A DNA stretch of 15,524 bases from an uncultured Anaerobutyricum sp. (GCA_934317185.1 CAKREJ010000029.1:1-15524); one strand, 5' to 3'. Counted from the first letter of the stretch, positions 1 through 7,030 are shown. Made by a program: numbers and translations. Notes: generated from the sequence alone by a model not told the origin.

Positions 1-1
1 G

Positions 2-286
2 CTGCCACTCCAGATACGTGTCTATGAGATTTCAGGACCGCTCTTTTTTGGAGCCGCAGATGTAATTGAGCACATTGCTGTAAAAGATTTTATTACTTGT
101 CTCGTTCTTCGTATGCGTGGTGTAACTGCTTTAGACAGTACCGCTATGAACGCATTGATCTATACGGCCAAAGCCTGCGAAAAGAGAGGCATCACTGTTG
201 TATTTTCTCATGTCAATAAACAACCGATGAAGGTTGTGGATAAAGCAGGATTTATAGAACGCATCGGGAAAGAAAAGAAGTTCTGA
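2..286 (+). CDS. SulP-family anion permease, C-terminal STAS domain (5' end outside window)
   Basis: Only the last 94 codons are present. They read as a STAS domain of the SulP (SLC26-like) sulfate/anion transporter family: a strand-rich start (IRVYEISGPLFFGAAD), then LRMRGVTALDSTAMNAL, which matches the conserved STAS segment around the Asp-Ser/Thr pair, then a final helix ending GFIERIGKEKKF. In SulP proteins this domain lies in the cytoplasm after the membrane domain and regulates transport. The frame stays open from the first base of the window to the TGA at 284-286. The end is somewhat abrupt, because SulP STAS domains usually continue about 10-15 residues past 'IGK' with a last helix. 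A second in-frame stop (TAG, 302-304) follows closely, so a late truncation or frameshift is possible. The family call is confident; which anion is carried cannot be said. Confidence 0.85.
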   Translation: MPLQIRVYEISGPLFFGAADVIEHIAVKDFITCLVLRMRGVTALDSTAMNALIYTAKACEKRGITVVFSHVNKQPMKVVDKAGFIERIGKEKKF

Positions 287-304
287 AGATGCGGTGCTAC
301 GTAG

Positions 305-544
305 TTCCTTGAGGAAGACAATGAAGTAAATCTTCAAAAAAAGATTGAAATCATTTATAATGGAGAAGGTAATATATTCAAAACCATGGATGCTATTATA
401 AACGTGATATCGAATTTGGGTGAATCGAGAATTCGACCGGATGTTACATTACAGACCGTAAATGATAGTCCAGCCATTACTACTTCAAAGTTCCCAGATA
501 TGGAAAGGGTGCGAAAACAGTTATATCTTAGATGGAGAAAATAG
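305..544 (+). other. Unrecognised open stretch after the permease, possibly a gene remnant
   Basis: After two stops (284-286 and 302-304) the same frame stays open for 79 codons up to the TAG at 542-544. It has no start codon until ATG 386, and no ribosome site is seen before that ATG. The translation looks protein-like (it includes KTMDAIINVISNLGESRIRP), but I recognise no family. It could be a remnant of a decayed gene or open by chance in A+T-rich DNA. I see no promoter, terminator or RNA gene between 287 and 533. Confidence 0.15.
534..538 (+). promoter_or_regulatory. Ribosome binding site that sets the start at 546
   Basis: GGAGA lies 7 bases before the ATG at 546. The frame is also open from an upstream ATG at 462, but that start has no ribosome site and would add 28 residues absent from the family, so 546 is the start chosen. 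Confidence 0.75.
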
Positions 545-545
545 T

Positions 546-995
546 ATGCGAGTTTTTGTTGATGCAGATGCCTGTCCGGTAGTAGGTATTATTGAAAAAG
601 TTGCAAAAGAGTACAATGTTCCGGTGACGTTGTTGTGTGATACAAACCATGTGTTATTTTCTGACTACAGTGAGGTGATTGTAGTTGGAGCCGGAGCAGA
701 TGCAGTGGATTATAAATTGATCAGCATTTGCCATAAAGGTGATATTGTTGTATCGCAGGATTATGGAGTGGCAGCAATGGCACTTGGAAAAGGTGCATAT
801 GCGATTCATCAATCTGGGAAATGGTATACCAATGAGAATATTGACCAGATGCTTATGGAACGGCATTTGAACAAGAAAGCACGAAGGGCATCTGGAAAGA
901 ATCATTTAAAAGGGCCAAGAAAGCGAACATCAGAGGACGATGAGCGTTTCAGAGAATCTTTTGAGAAAATGATAGAAATAGCAGAAATTATGTAA
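546..995 (+). CDS. yaiI: YaiI/YqxD family protein (DUF188, UPF0178)
   Basis: A 149-residue cytoplasmic protein. It opens with the family hallmark MRVFVDADACPV, in which the Asp residues at 6 and 8 would sit at the active site of a PIN-like fold. It continues with the conserved VGAGADAVDYKL (about 47-58), VVSQDYGVAAMAL (68-80) and, near the end, HLKGPRKRTSEDDERF (120-135). Length and motifs match full-length family members. The start is placed at the VDAD methionine and supported by the GGAGA site at 534-538. The family is widespread in bacteria and its exact function is not established; nuclease-like chemistry is suggested only by the fold. A strong terminator follows immediately, so the gene ends its transcription unit. 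It runs in the same direction as the permease before it, but the 259-bp gap suggests no tight coupling. Confidence 0.93.
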   Translation: MRVFVDADACPVVGIIEKVAKEYNVPVTLLCDTNHVLFSDYSEVIVVGAGADAVDYKLISICHKGDIVVSQDYGVAAMALGKGAYAIHQSGKWYTNENIDQMLMERHLNKKARRASGKNHLKGPRKRTSEDDERFRESFEKMIEIAEIM

Positions 996-1000
996 TCTAA

Positions 1001-1052
1001 AACACCAGTGGAAATTCTGGAAATATATCAGAATTTCCACTGGTGTTTTTTT
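1001..1052 (+). terminator. Intrinsic terminator after yaiI
   Basis: A perfect 19-bp inverted repeat (1001-1019 with 1029-1047) with a 9-base loop runs straight into seven T's (1046-1052). It starts 5 bases after the yaiI stop. The stem is perfect and would form equally well on the minus strand, but only the plus strand has a good T run directly after it. Confidence 0.93.
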
Positions 1053-1192
1053 ATCCTGTTTATGCTAAGACCTTCCTTAATCATCATCTTAGATAGCTAC
1101 TTGTGAATCGGACGCAGAAACCATACAGAAACGAGTAATGTCAGGGTATCTGTATTAGGAACAGAAAAAGTTTCAAAATAAATCAAAAAATA

Positions 1193-1232
1193 TTGACGAA
1201 ATCTACCAATCAGAGTCTTTTCATTGTATAAT
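1193..1232 (+). promoter_or_regulatory. Possible promoter of the 1302 kinase
   Basis: A perfect TATAAT lies at 1227-1232, which would give a leader of about 60 bases. No good -35 sits 16-18 bases upstream. A TTGACG at 1193-1198 is 28 bases away, too far for a normal pair. Activator-dependent transcription would fit. The rest of 1053-1301 shows nothing else I can name. Confidence 0.35.
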
Positions 1233-1301
1233 AATTTTATTGTGCAGAGTCAATTTCTGTTGTAATGATTGGTGGTAAATTAAATTATAGAAAGGAATAA
1301 T

Positions 1302-4277
1302 ATGCAGCCAAAAAAATTAAATCAAGTGAATCATATTTTAAAGAGAATCCGCTGGTTCTGTTTGAGTATGTTTGTATTATGCCTGACTTTGTCGGTTTGT
1401 GTTCCTGTAAATGTAGTAGCAGCAACAACAGATTTATCGGTAATGGATGATACAAATGCGGATAATGTTATGGCAGATATTGTATCAGATGATTCAACGC
1501 AGCAGGAAACAAAAAAATCGGAAACGCAGACAAAGGAACAGAAGACCATCCGTATCGGATCATTTGAGGATACCTTCGATTATATTGATAAAAACAGTGT
1601 CAGACGAGGATTTGGCTACGAACTCATGCAGGCTTTGGCAGGCTATACCGGATGGAAATTTGAGTATGTGAAATGTGACTGGTCCAACTGTTTTGATAAG
1701 CTTGAAAGTGGTGAGATTGATGTTATGGGCGATATCTCTTACACAGATGAACGTGCAAAAAAGATGCTTTTTTCGGAAGAACCGATGGGTGAGGAAAAAT
1801 ATATTCTTTATGCTGATTTATCAAATATGGATATTGGGATGTCTGATTTCAAGTTTATAGACGGGAAACGTGTAGGTGTGCTCTTAGGTACAGAACCTGA
1901 AATTATGTTGACAGAATGGGAAAATAAGAATGGCATACATACAGAACATATAAATGTGTATAATAATGAAGATGTCGAAAAGAAATTGGCGAATCATGAG
2001 ATTGATTGTTTTGTATCTTTGGAGGAATCTATCTGGTCTGAACAGGGAATATCATCCGTTACCACCATTGGTAAATCGGGCATATACTTTGTGATAAATA
2101 AAGAACGAAACGATATCAAGAAGGAACTTGACTATGCTATGCGTCAGTTAGAGCAGGATAGTCCTTTCTTTAAGGCAGATCTGTATAAGAAGTATTTCAC
2201 GCTTGATTATAATCAGAGTCTTACAGGAGTGGAAAAGTCGTGGCTGGAAGAACATGGTGGTATTCGGATAGGATTTTTGAATAATGATACGGCGGTATTT
2301 TCCATGGACGAAGAGACGGGAAAACTTACCGGTATGCTGGTGGAATATATTTCTTATGCCAAAGACTGTCTGGGGAATCAGACACTGGAATTTAATATAC
2401 AGGCATATGATGATTATGACGAAATGCTTAAGGAATTACAGAATCAAGAAATTGACATGATTTTTTATGCCGGCAGAAATCCTGATTTTGCAGAAAAAAA
2501 AGGCTACACACTTACAAATACAGCCTGGACCTACAGCCTGATGGCGGTAACTGATGAGAAATATTTTAATGAGAATGATGCGTATACAGTAGCTGTGCCA
2601 AAGGAAAAAGAAGCCTTAAAACAGCATATTGCATTCAGTTATCCCAACTGGAAGCTGGTGGATTACGATTCACTTGCGGATGCGGCAGATATGGTCATTC
2701 ATGAAAAAGCAGACTGCTTTCTCATGGGAACCAGTCAGGCGTTAAAATTTGATAACAATCAAGATTTCAAGAGTGTTCCGCTTACAAAAACAATGGAGGC
2801 ATGCTTTGCAGTAAGCGGTGGGCAGGGAAGCCTTTTGTCGATACTGAATAAAACCTTGAAGGCCATGCCATCTGATATGCTTACAAGTGCACTTGCGATT
2901 TATGACAGTACGGCTGATAAGGTAACATTTTTAGATTTTGTAAAAGACAATATGCTAGTTGTGTTTTTTTCAGCAGGATTTTTTGCACTTATCATCATTG
3001 GCATTATCCTCTTACTTTTAAAAAAGGCAAGGAAAGCCGAAGCTGTCGCAAAGCTTGCGGCAAATGATACACAAAAGCTCAATGCTAAGCTGGAAGTCGC
3101 TCTGAAAAAAGCAGAGGATGCCAGTCTCGCAAAGACCCGTTTCCTTAACAATATGTCGCATGATATTCGTACTCCTATGAATGTAATTCTGGGATATGCA
3201 CAGCTTATGGAGGATGAACTAAAAGAAAAAGAGCTGCCTGAAACTTCAGAACATTTGGAAAAACTGCAGCGGTCTGGAAACCTTCTTCTGTCAATCATAA
3301 ATAATGTACTTGATATGGCTCGGATTGAGAGCGGAAGGATGGAGATTGATGAGAATTATGGCCGGATTGAAGAAATCCAGCAGTCTTTGTTTGTAGTATT
3401 TGATGATGAAGCAAAGAAAAAGAATATCGCATTTCATTACACGATGAATGTGGAGCATCGGCATGTACTGACCGATATTACTAAGGTAAAAGAAATATTT
3501 GTCAATATCATGAGTAATGCCATGAAATATACTCCATCCGGTGGTTCTGTTATGGTAAACGTAGATGAATTACCATGTGATGAGCCTGGGTATATGATAG
3601 TAAGGACCAGGGTGAGCGATACGGGAATCGGTATGAGCCAGGATTATCTGGCAAAGATTTTTGAGGCATTCACCCGGGAGCGGAACACCACGAAGAGCAA
3701 AATCACAGGAAGCGGACTTGGAATGGCAATAGTAAAGAAGTATGTTGAACTGCTTGGTGGAACAATAGATGTAGAGAGTGAGCTTGGAAAGGGCAGCACC
3801 TTTACAGTTACACTAAAACACAGGATAGCAGATGAAAGCTATTATGAAAAAAAACACGATGAAAATCATGGAACAGGCAGTGAAATCCTTGAAGGCAGGA
3901 ATATCCTTTTAGCAGAGGACAATGATTTGAATGCGGAGATCGCAGAGGCAATACTTGAGCGTGCCGGTCTTAAAATAGAACGTGTGGAGGATGGCATTCA
4001 GTGTGTAAACCGAATAGAGAAGATGCCGGCGGGAACATATGATATGATTCTCATGGATATTCAGATGCCTAAAATGGATGGTTATAAAGCAACACAGGAA
4101 ATCAGACACCTGCCAGATAAGGATAAAGCCTGCGTACCGATCATTGCAATGACGGCAAATGCTTTTGATGAGGACAAAAAGAAAGCATTAGAGGGTGGTA
4201 TGGATGGATTCTTATCCAAACCAATAGTTATTGAGGAATTGATCCACACATTGCAGAATACTATGGAGAGGAAATAA
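1302..4277 (+). CDS. BvgS/EvgS-type hybrid histidine kinase with two fused SBP family 3 sensor domains
   Basis: A 991-residue membrane sensor kinase. The N-terminus has a signal/anchor helix (about 16-41, ending VNVVAATT) and a polar linker (to about 80). Two periplasmic-binding-protein domains of the SBP_bac_3 type follow: about 82-300 (starting TIRIGSFEDTFDYID, with ESGEIDVMGDISYTDERAK) and about 320-535 (starting GIRIGFLNND, with LQNQEIDMIFYAGRNPDFAEKKG). A transmembrane helix (about 551-575) leads into a coiled coil and HisKA with phospho-acceptor His620 (NNMSHDIRTPMN). The HATPase has Asn739, DTGIGM at 773-778 and GSGLGM at 803-808. The C-terminal receiver has acidic pair E872/D873, phospho-acceptor D919, T951 and K973. 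AAAGGA at 1291-1296 supports the start. It stands alone between terminators. By analogy with BvgS it senses a small solute, probably amino-acid-like, outside the membrane. The ligand is unknown. There is no HPt domain, so a separate phosphotransfer partner or direct output is needed. Confidence 0.92.
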   Translation: MQPKKLNQVNHILKRIRWFCLSMFVLCLTLSVCVPVNVVAATTDLSVMDDTNADNVMADIVSDDSTQQETKKSETQTKEQKTIRIGSFEDTFDYIDKNSVRRGFGYELMQALAGYTGWKFEYVKCDWSNCFDKLESGEIDVMGDISYTDERAKKMLFSEEPMGEEKYILYADLSNMDIGMSDFKFIDGKRVGVLLGTEPEIMLTEWENKNGIHTEHINVYNNEDVEKKLANHEIDCFVSLEESIWSEQGISSVTTIGKSGIYFVINKERNDIKKELDYAMRQLEQDSPFFKADLYKKYFTLDYNQSLTGVEKSWLEEHGGIRIGFLNNDTAVFSMDEETGKLTGMLVEYISYAKDCLGNQTLEFNIQAYDDYDEMLKELQNQEIDMIFYAGRNPDFAEKKGYTLTNTAWTYSLMAVTDEKYFNENDAYTVAVPKEKEALKQHIAFSYPNWKLVDYDSLADAADMVIHEKADCFLMGTSQALKFDNNQDFKSVPLTKTMEACFAVSGGQGSLLSILNKTLKAMPSDMLTSALAIYDSTADKVTFLDFVKDNMLVVFFSAGFFALIIIGIILLLLKKARKAEAVAKLAANDTQKLNAKLEVALKKAEDASLAKTRFLNNMSHDIRTPMNVILGYAQLMEDELKEKELPETSEHLEKLQRSGNLLLSIINNVLDMARIESGRMEIDENYGRIEEIQQSLFVVFDDEAKKKNIAFHYTMNVEHRHVLTDITKVKEIFVNIMSNAMKYTPSGGSVMVNVDELPCDEPGYMIVRTRVSDTGIGMSQDYLAKIFEAFTRERNTTKSKITGSGLGMAIVKKYVELLGGTIDVESELGKGSTFTVTLKHRIADESYYEKKHDENHGTGSEILEGRNILLAEDNDLNAEIAEAILERAGLKIERVEDGIQCVNRIEKMPAGTYDMILMDIQMPKMDGYKATQEIRHLPDKDKACVPIIAMTANAFDEDKKKALEGGMDGFLSKPIVIEELIHTLQNTMERK

Positions 4278-4312
4278 AGAGATGTTTATTCGAAATCAGA
4301 TCCTATAAGCTC

Positions 4313-4353
4313 AAGTAAAAAAGAGTCACAGTTATTGTGGCTCTTTTTTACTT
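4313..4353. terminator. Bidirectional terminator between convergent genes
   Basis: An 18-bp stem (4313-4330 with 4336-4353) with one G:U-type mismatch and a 5-base loop. The stem carries an A6 run on its left arm and a T6 run on its right arm, so each strand reads a hairpin with T's on its 3' side. It lies between the 1302 kinase (plus) and hcp (minus) and can serve both. The 50 bases between it and the hcp stop hold nothing else I can see. Confidence 0.88.
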
Positions 4354-4403
4354 CTATTCTTCCACCAGAAGAAAATCGCAAATATCGTGATCGGCAGTAA
4401 AAT

Positions 4404-5996
4404 TTATTTATTATGGTTCAGTAGTGTTTTGATGTCTTCTTCTGGCGTGGTAATAGGTGCAATGTCATAATTCTCTACCAGAAAGTTCAGAATATTAGGA
4501 GACAGGAACGCCGGAAGAGAAGGACCAAGACGGATGTTTTTGATACCCAGATGCAGAAGCGTTAACAGGATGCAGACTGCCTTTTGTTCATACCAGGAGA
4601 GAACAAAGGAAAGAGGCAGTTCATTTACAGAACATCCAAATGCATCCGCAAGTGCTACAGCAACCTGGATTGCACCATAGGCATCATTACACTGACCCAT
4701 ATCCATCAGTCGTGGCAGACCACCAATTTCTCCCAGATCAAGGTCGTTGAATCGGAACTTGCCACAGGCCAGAGTGAGAACGATGCTATCAGAAGGTGTT
4801 TGTTTCACGAATTCTGTGTAATAGTTCCGGCCAGGTTTTGCACCATCACAGCCGGCAACCAGGAAGAAATGGCGGATTGCACCTGATTTTACAGCGTCCA
4901 CTACAGTTCCTGCATGAGATAGGATGGCTGCATGACCAAAACCGGTTGTTACTTTTGTACCGCCATTGATACCAGAGAACTTCTGATCTTCTGTGTAACC
5001 ACCCAGCTCCAGTGCTTTTTCGATAACTGGTGTGAAATCTTTCTTCTCATCAATATGAATAACGCCAGGGAAAGCAACGACTTCTGTTGTAAATACTCTG
5101 TCAGCATAGCTGTTTTTTGGAGGCATCAGACAGTTGGTAGTGTAAAGGACAGGAGCTGGAAGATAATCAAATTCTTTCTGCTGATTCTGCCATGCGGTTC
5201 CGAAATTCCCTTTCAGGTGTGAGAATTTTTTTAAGAGTGGATAGGCATGGGCAGGGAGCATTTCACCATGAGTATAGATGTTGATGCCTCTTCCCTCTGT
5301 CTGTTCAAGCAAAAGCTGCAGATCTTTCAGATCATGTCCGGTCACGACAATAAAAGGTCCTTTTTCTACTGTAAGTGTAACATCAGTTGGTTCTGGTGTT
5401 CCATAGGTTTCTGTATTGGCCTTATCAAGAAGTGCCATGCACTTCAGATTGATTTCTCCTACTTTGAGTAATGTAGGAAGCAGTCTTTCCACACTTTCTT
5501 CATAACCAATCTTAAACAGTGCTTCACGGAAGAACTGATTTACTTCAGTATCTTCATAATTTAGAACATTTGCATGATAGGCATAGGCAGCCATTCCACG
5601 TATGCCAAAGAGGATAAGGGACTTCAAAGAGCGGATATCTTCATCGGCATTCCACAATTGCTGCATATCGTATTCCTCTGTTCTGCCGCAGGGAGCCGGA
5701 CAGTTGCTGCAGTTAGGAACCAGTCGTTCCTTTTCGGTTCTGACTTTTTGTATCATATTTTCGATGGCCGCATTGTCAAAACTTACATTTGTAACGGTAG
5801 TAAACAAACCTTCGATGATGATATGCCAGGTATTTTGGGATATCATTGTTGTGTCATCCATAGATCTTGCAAGACCGATCAATGCACCTGTCAGTTCATC
5901 CTGTAATTTTGCTGTATCTGCCTTTTTTCCGCAGACCCCTGTATTTCCTGTGCAGCCGGTACACCCGACTGTCTGTTCACACTGAAAACAAAACAT
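4404..5996 (-). CDS. hcp: Hybrid cluster protein (Hcp, hydroxylamine reductase / NO-detoxifying)
   Basis: A 530-residue cytoplasmic iron-sulfur protein. The N-terminus MFCFQCEQT carries the Cys set for the first cluster: C3, C6, C15 and C22, with an extra C12. Relative to well-studied Hcp proteins, all eight expected ligands of the hybrid Fe-S-O cluster are seen: H221 (VTGHDL), E245 (THGEM), C289 (TTNC), C383 (AGCDGAKPGR), C411 (LACGKFRF), C436 (GQCNDAY), and E470 and K472 (WYEQKA). The protein should therefore be active. Family members reduce hydroxylamine in vitro and act as NO reductases or in protein S-nitrosylation in vivo. GGAGG (6007-6011, minus strand) precedes the start. It is the second gene of an operon, 17 bases after a ferredoxin-like protein that probably supplies its electrons. 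It ends at the bidirectional terminator at 4313-4353. Confidence 0.96.
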   Translation of the reverse strand: MFCFQCEQTVGCTGCTGNTGVCGKKADTAKLQDELTGALIGLARSMDDTTMISQNTWHIIIEGLFTTVTNVSFDNAAIENMIQKVRTEKERLVPNCSNCPAPCGRTEEYDMQQLWNADEDIRSLKSLILFGIRGMAAYAYHANVLNYEDTEVNQFFREALFKIGYEESVERLLPTLLKVGEINLKCMALLDKANTETYGTPEPTDVTLTVEKGPFIVVTGHDLKDLQLLLEQTEGRGINIYTHGEMLPAHAYPLLKKFSHLKGNFGTAWQNQQKEFDYLPAPVLYTTNCLMPPKNSYADRVFTTEVVAFPGVIHIDEKKDFTPVIEKALELGGYTEDQKFSGINGGTKVTTGFGHAAILSHAGTVVDAVKSGAIRHFFLVAGCDGAKPGRNYYTEFVKQTPSDSIVLTLACGKFRFNDLDLGEIGGLPRLMDMGQCNDAYGAIQVAVALADAFGCSVNELPLSFVLSWYEQKAVCILLTLLHLGIKNIRLGPSLPAFLSPNILNFLVENYDIAPITTPEEDIKTLLNHNK

Positions 5997-6013
5997 TTAT
6001 TGTATTCCTCCTT

Positions 6014-6733
6014 TTATTCCATAATTTTACCGTCAATACTTATCGTTACAACTTGCCACGGAATGAATTTTCCGCTATTTTGAAGAGCTTTTTTGGCTGC
6101 CATCTCAAGACCGCCGCAGCATGGAACTTCCATTCTTACAATCGTTACACTTTGAATATCGTTATTTTGAATTATCGCAGTCAGTTTCTCACTATAATCT
6201 ACCTGATCTAATTTAGGACAGCCAATTAATGTTATCTTATTTCGGATAAAATCCTGATGGAAGTTTGCATAAGCGTAAGCAGTACAATCGGCTGCGATCA
6301 GAAGTTTGGCACCGTTAAAATATGGTGCACTGACAGGTGCCAGTTTGATCTGTACCGGCCAGTTCTGAAGTCTTGATACCTGGTCTGCGGTTGAAGCTGA
6401 TTTTTTTGTTTCAGCGATTTCCTTTCGCTGAATCTGCATACTTTTAGATCCGGGACAGCCGACATGTGCAGCCATTGTCTGATTTTTTTCTAATATTTTT
6501 TTCTGAGCTTCTTTTACAGCTTTTTCATCGTATTCCGGTGCTTCTCGTTCTTCAAAGGAAATGGCTCCGGTAGGACATTCCGGAAGACAGTCGCCTAGTC
6601 CGTCACAAAAATGTTCTCTTACCAGTTCTGCTTTTCCATCAATGATATCAATGGCACCTTCGTGACAGGCTTTAGCACAGGCACCGCAGCCATTACATTT
6701 TTCTTTATCAATTCGAATAATCTTTCTTATCAT
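6014..6733 (-). CDS. 4Fe-4S ferredoxin-domain protein, likely electron donor to Hcp
   Basis: A 239-residue protein, first in the hcp operon. Residues 1-60 form a two-cluster ferredoxin domain. The first motif is complete (C13, C16, C19, C23: CNGCGACAKAC). The second reads C43-DGL-GD-C49-LPE-C53-P, with Leu46 where the usual second Cys would be, so it supplies only three Cys. Residues about 85-239 are a separate domain with conserved-looking cysteines at 93 (VGCPGS), 150 (AADCTAYA), 172 (IGCPKLD) and 205-206 (VPCCGGL), which could bind a further cluster or metal. There is no signal peptide, so it is cytoplasmic. A GGAGG site is placed before the ATG at 6731-6733. Close spacing to hcp and the electron-transfer fold point to a role in reducing Hcp; that role is inferred. 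Proteins of this layout are common next to hcp in Clostridia, but I know no accepted name. Confidence 0.85.
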   Translation of the reverse strand: MIRKIIRIDKEKCNGCGACAKACHEGAIDIIDGKAELVREHFCDGLGDCLPECPTGAISFEEREAPEYDEKAVKEAQKKILEKNQTMAAHVGCPGSKSMQIQRKEIAETKKSASTADQVSRLQNWPVQIKLAPVSAPYFNGAKLLIAADCTAYAYANFHQDFIRNKITLIGCPKLDQVDYSEKLTAIIQNNDIQSVTIVRMEVPCCGGLEMAAKKALQNSGKFIPWQVVTISIDGKIME

Positions 6734-6776
6734 TTTTATCCTCCGTCAGTAGCATTTAACTTTTGTTTCTATCAGG

Positions 6777-6790
6777 ATTATAGTATTATA
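6777..6790 (-). promoter_or_regulatory. Twin -10 boxes of the hcp operon
   Basis: On the minus strand two perfect TATAAT boxes lie at 6785-6790 and 6777-6782. They would give transcripts starting near 6778 and 6770 with a short leader to the ATG at 6733. Neither has a consensus -35 at the right distance, which suggests regulation by a bound protein. Confidence 0.45.
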
Positions 6791-6791
6791 A

Positions 6792-6804
6792 ATACAACTT
6801 GTAT
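6792..6804. promoter_or_regulatory. Perfect palindrome overlapping the hcp promoter (candidate operator)
   Basis: ATACAACTTGTAT is a perfect 6+1+6 palindrome. It overlaps the expected -35 zone of the twin -10 boxes of the hcp operon, a place suited to a repressor or a class II activator. It does not match the FNR site or the Rex site as I know them, so the binding protein is unknown. Confidence 0.35.
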
Positions 6805-6850
6805 GTTTGATTTCCAACAGGAGGAATGATTTTTAAAAATTTTTTATTAC

Positions 6851-6868
6851 AATGTAGAAAAATGTAGA
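6851..6868 (+). promoter_or_regulatory. Direct repeat AATGTAGA with 10-bp spacing at the -35 region
   Basis: AATGTAGA occurs at 6851-6858 and again at 6861-6868, one helical turn apart and overlapping the -35 box at 6865-6870. Tandem half-sites with about one-turn spacing are typical of response-regulator binding. This fits an operon that encodes sensor kinases, but the binding protein is not known. Confidence 0.35.
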
Positions 6869-6894
6869 CATAATAAAAAATGAAATGCTATAAT
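6865..6894 (+). promoter_or_regulatory. Promoter of the SBP/kinase operon
   Basis: TAGACA (6865-6870) and TATAAT (6889-6894), spaced 18 bases apart, with an extended -10 TG at 6886-6887. Transcription should start near 6901 and leave a leader of about 170 bases before the ATG at 7073. Confidence 0.75.
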
Positions 6895-6902
6895 TAAAAA
6901 AA

Positions 6903-6983
6903 CATTTTTGGGCAAAACAAACAGAAGTCTGCGATGTAAAGTTACAGGATTAGTAAGAGAGCAGAAGTCGCAGAAGAAGTATG
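6903..6983 (+). promoter_or_regulatory. Structured leader, candidate divergent c-di-GMP-I (GEMM)-like aptamer
   Basis: The leader has the order of elements expected of a GEMM-I aptamer: GGGCAAAAC (6910-6918), a short hairpin with CAGAAGTCTG (6921/6922-6931), then GATGTAAAGTTACAGG (6933-6948), comparable to the family's GACGCAAAGCC..C.GG. A 3' part follows (AGCAGAAGTCGCAGAAG, about 6960-6976), comparable to AGCC.G..TGCCGAAG. GGC to AAAG spans 31 bases, the same as in the Vibrio Vc2 aptamer as I recall it, with about 21 of 31 identical. A weak closing helix (6903-6909 with 6977-6983) would enclose about 80 bases. Against this, several helices rely on wobbles, and a competing 7-bp perfect stem exists (6928-6934 with 6968-6974). 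It may be a divergent, degenerate or different RNA. A terminator-like hairpin directly follows, as in a riboswitch. Confidence 0.4.
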
Positions 6984-7013
6984 CACTGTCTATTTGGCAG
7001 TGCTATTTTATTT
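6983..7013 (+). terminator. Leader terminator / attenuator candidate
   Basis: An 8-bp stem (6983-6990 with 6996-7003, one wobble pair), a 5-base loop, then TATTTTATTT (7004-7013). It lies between the promoter and the first gene, so it would act as an attenuator rather than an end-of-operon terminator. The T tract is broken by A's, so it is of moderate strength. The stem's first base abuts the putative aptamer's closing helix, which would let ligand binding affect termination. Confidence 0.55.
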
Positions 7014-7030
7014 AACACTTTATTTTATGA

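Noticed and set aside
462..545. Upstream ATG at 462 as the start of the yaiI gene
   Set aside because: It has no ribosome site and adds 28 residues before the conserved VDAD start; the ATG at 546 has GGAGA at proper spacing.
1193..1232. TTGACG and TATAAT before the 1302 kinase as a standard promoter pair
   Set aside because: They are 28 bases apart, far beyond a normal spacer; only the -10 is kept, as a weak call.
5602..5985. Long plus-strand open frames inside hcp
   Set aside because: They lie antisense to a well-recognised gene with all its ligand residues and show no ribosome site or family resemblance.
6803..6815. FNR-type site in TTGGAAATCAA (minus strand) near the hcp promoter
   Set aside because: The half-sites are too close (TTG-N5-CAA) and lack the TTGAT-N4-ATCAA form.
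6901..7013. T-box, lysine or glycine riboswitch in the 6901 leader
   Set aside because: The T-box GGTGG/ACCGCG core and the lysine and glycine signature elements are not seen; the GEMM-like reading fits better.
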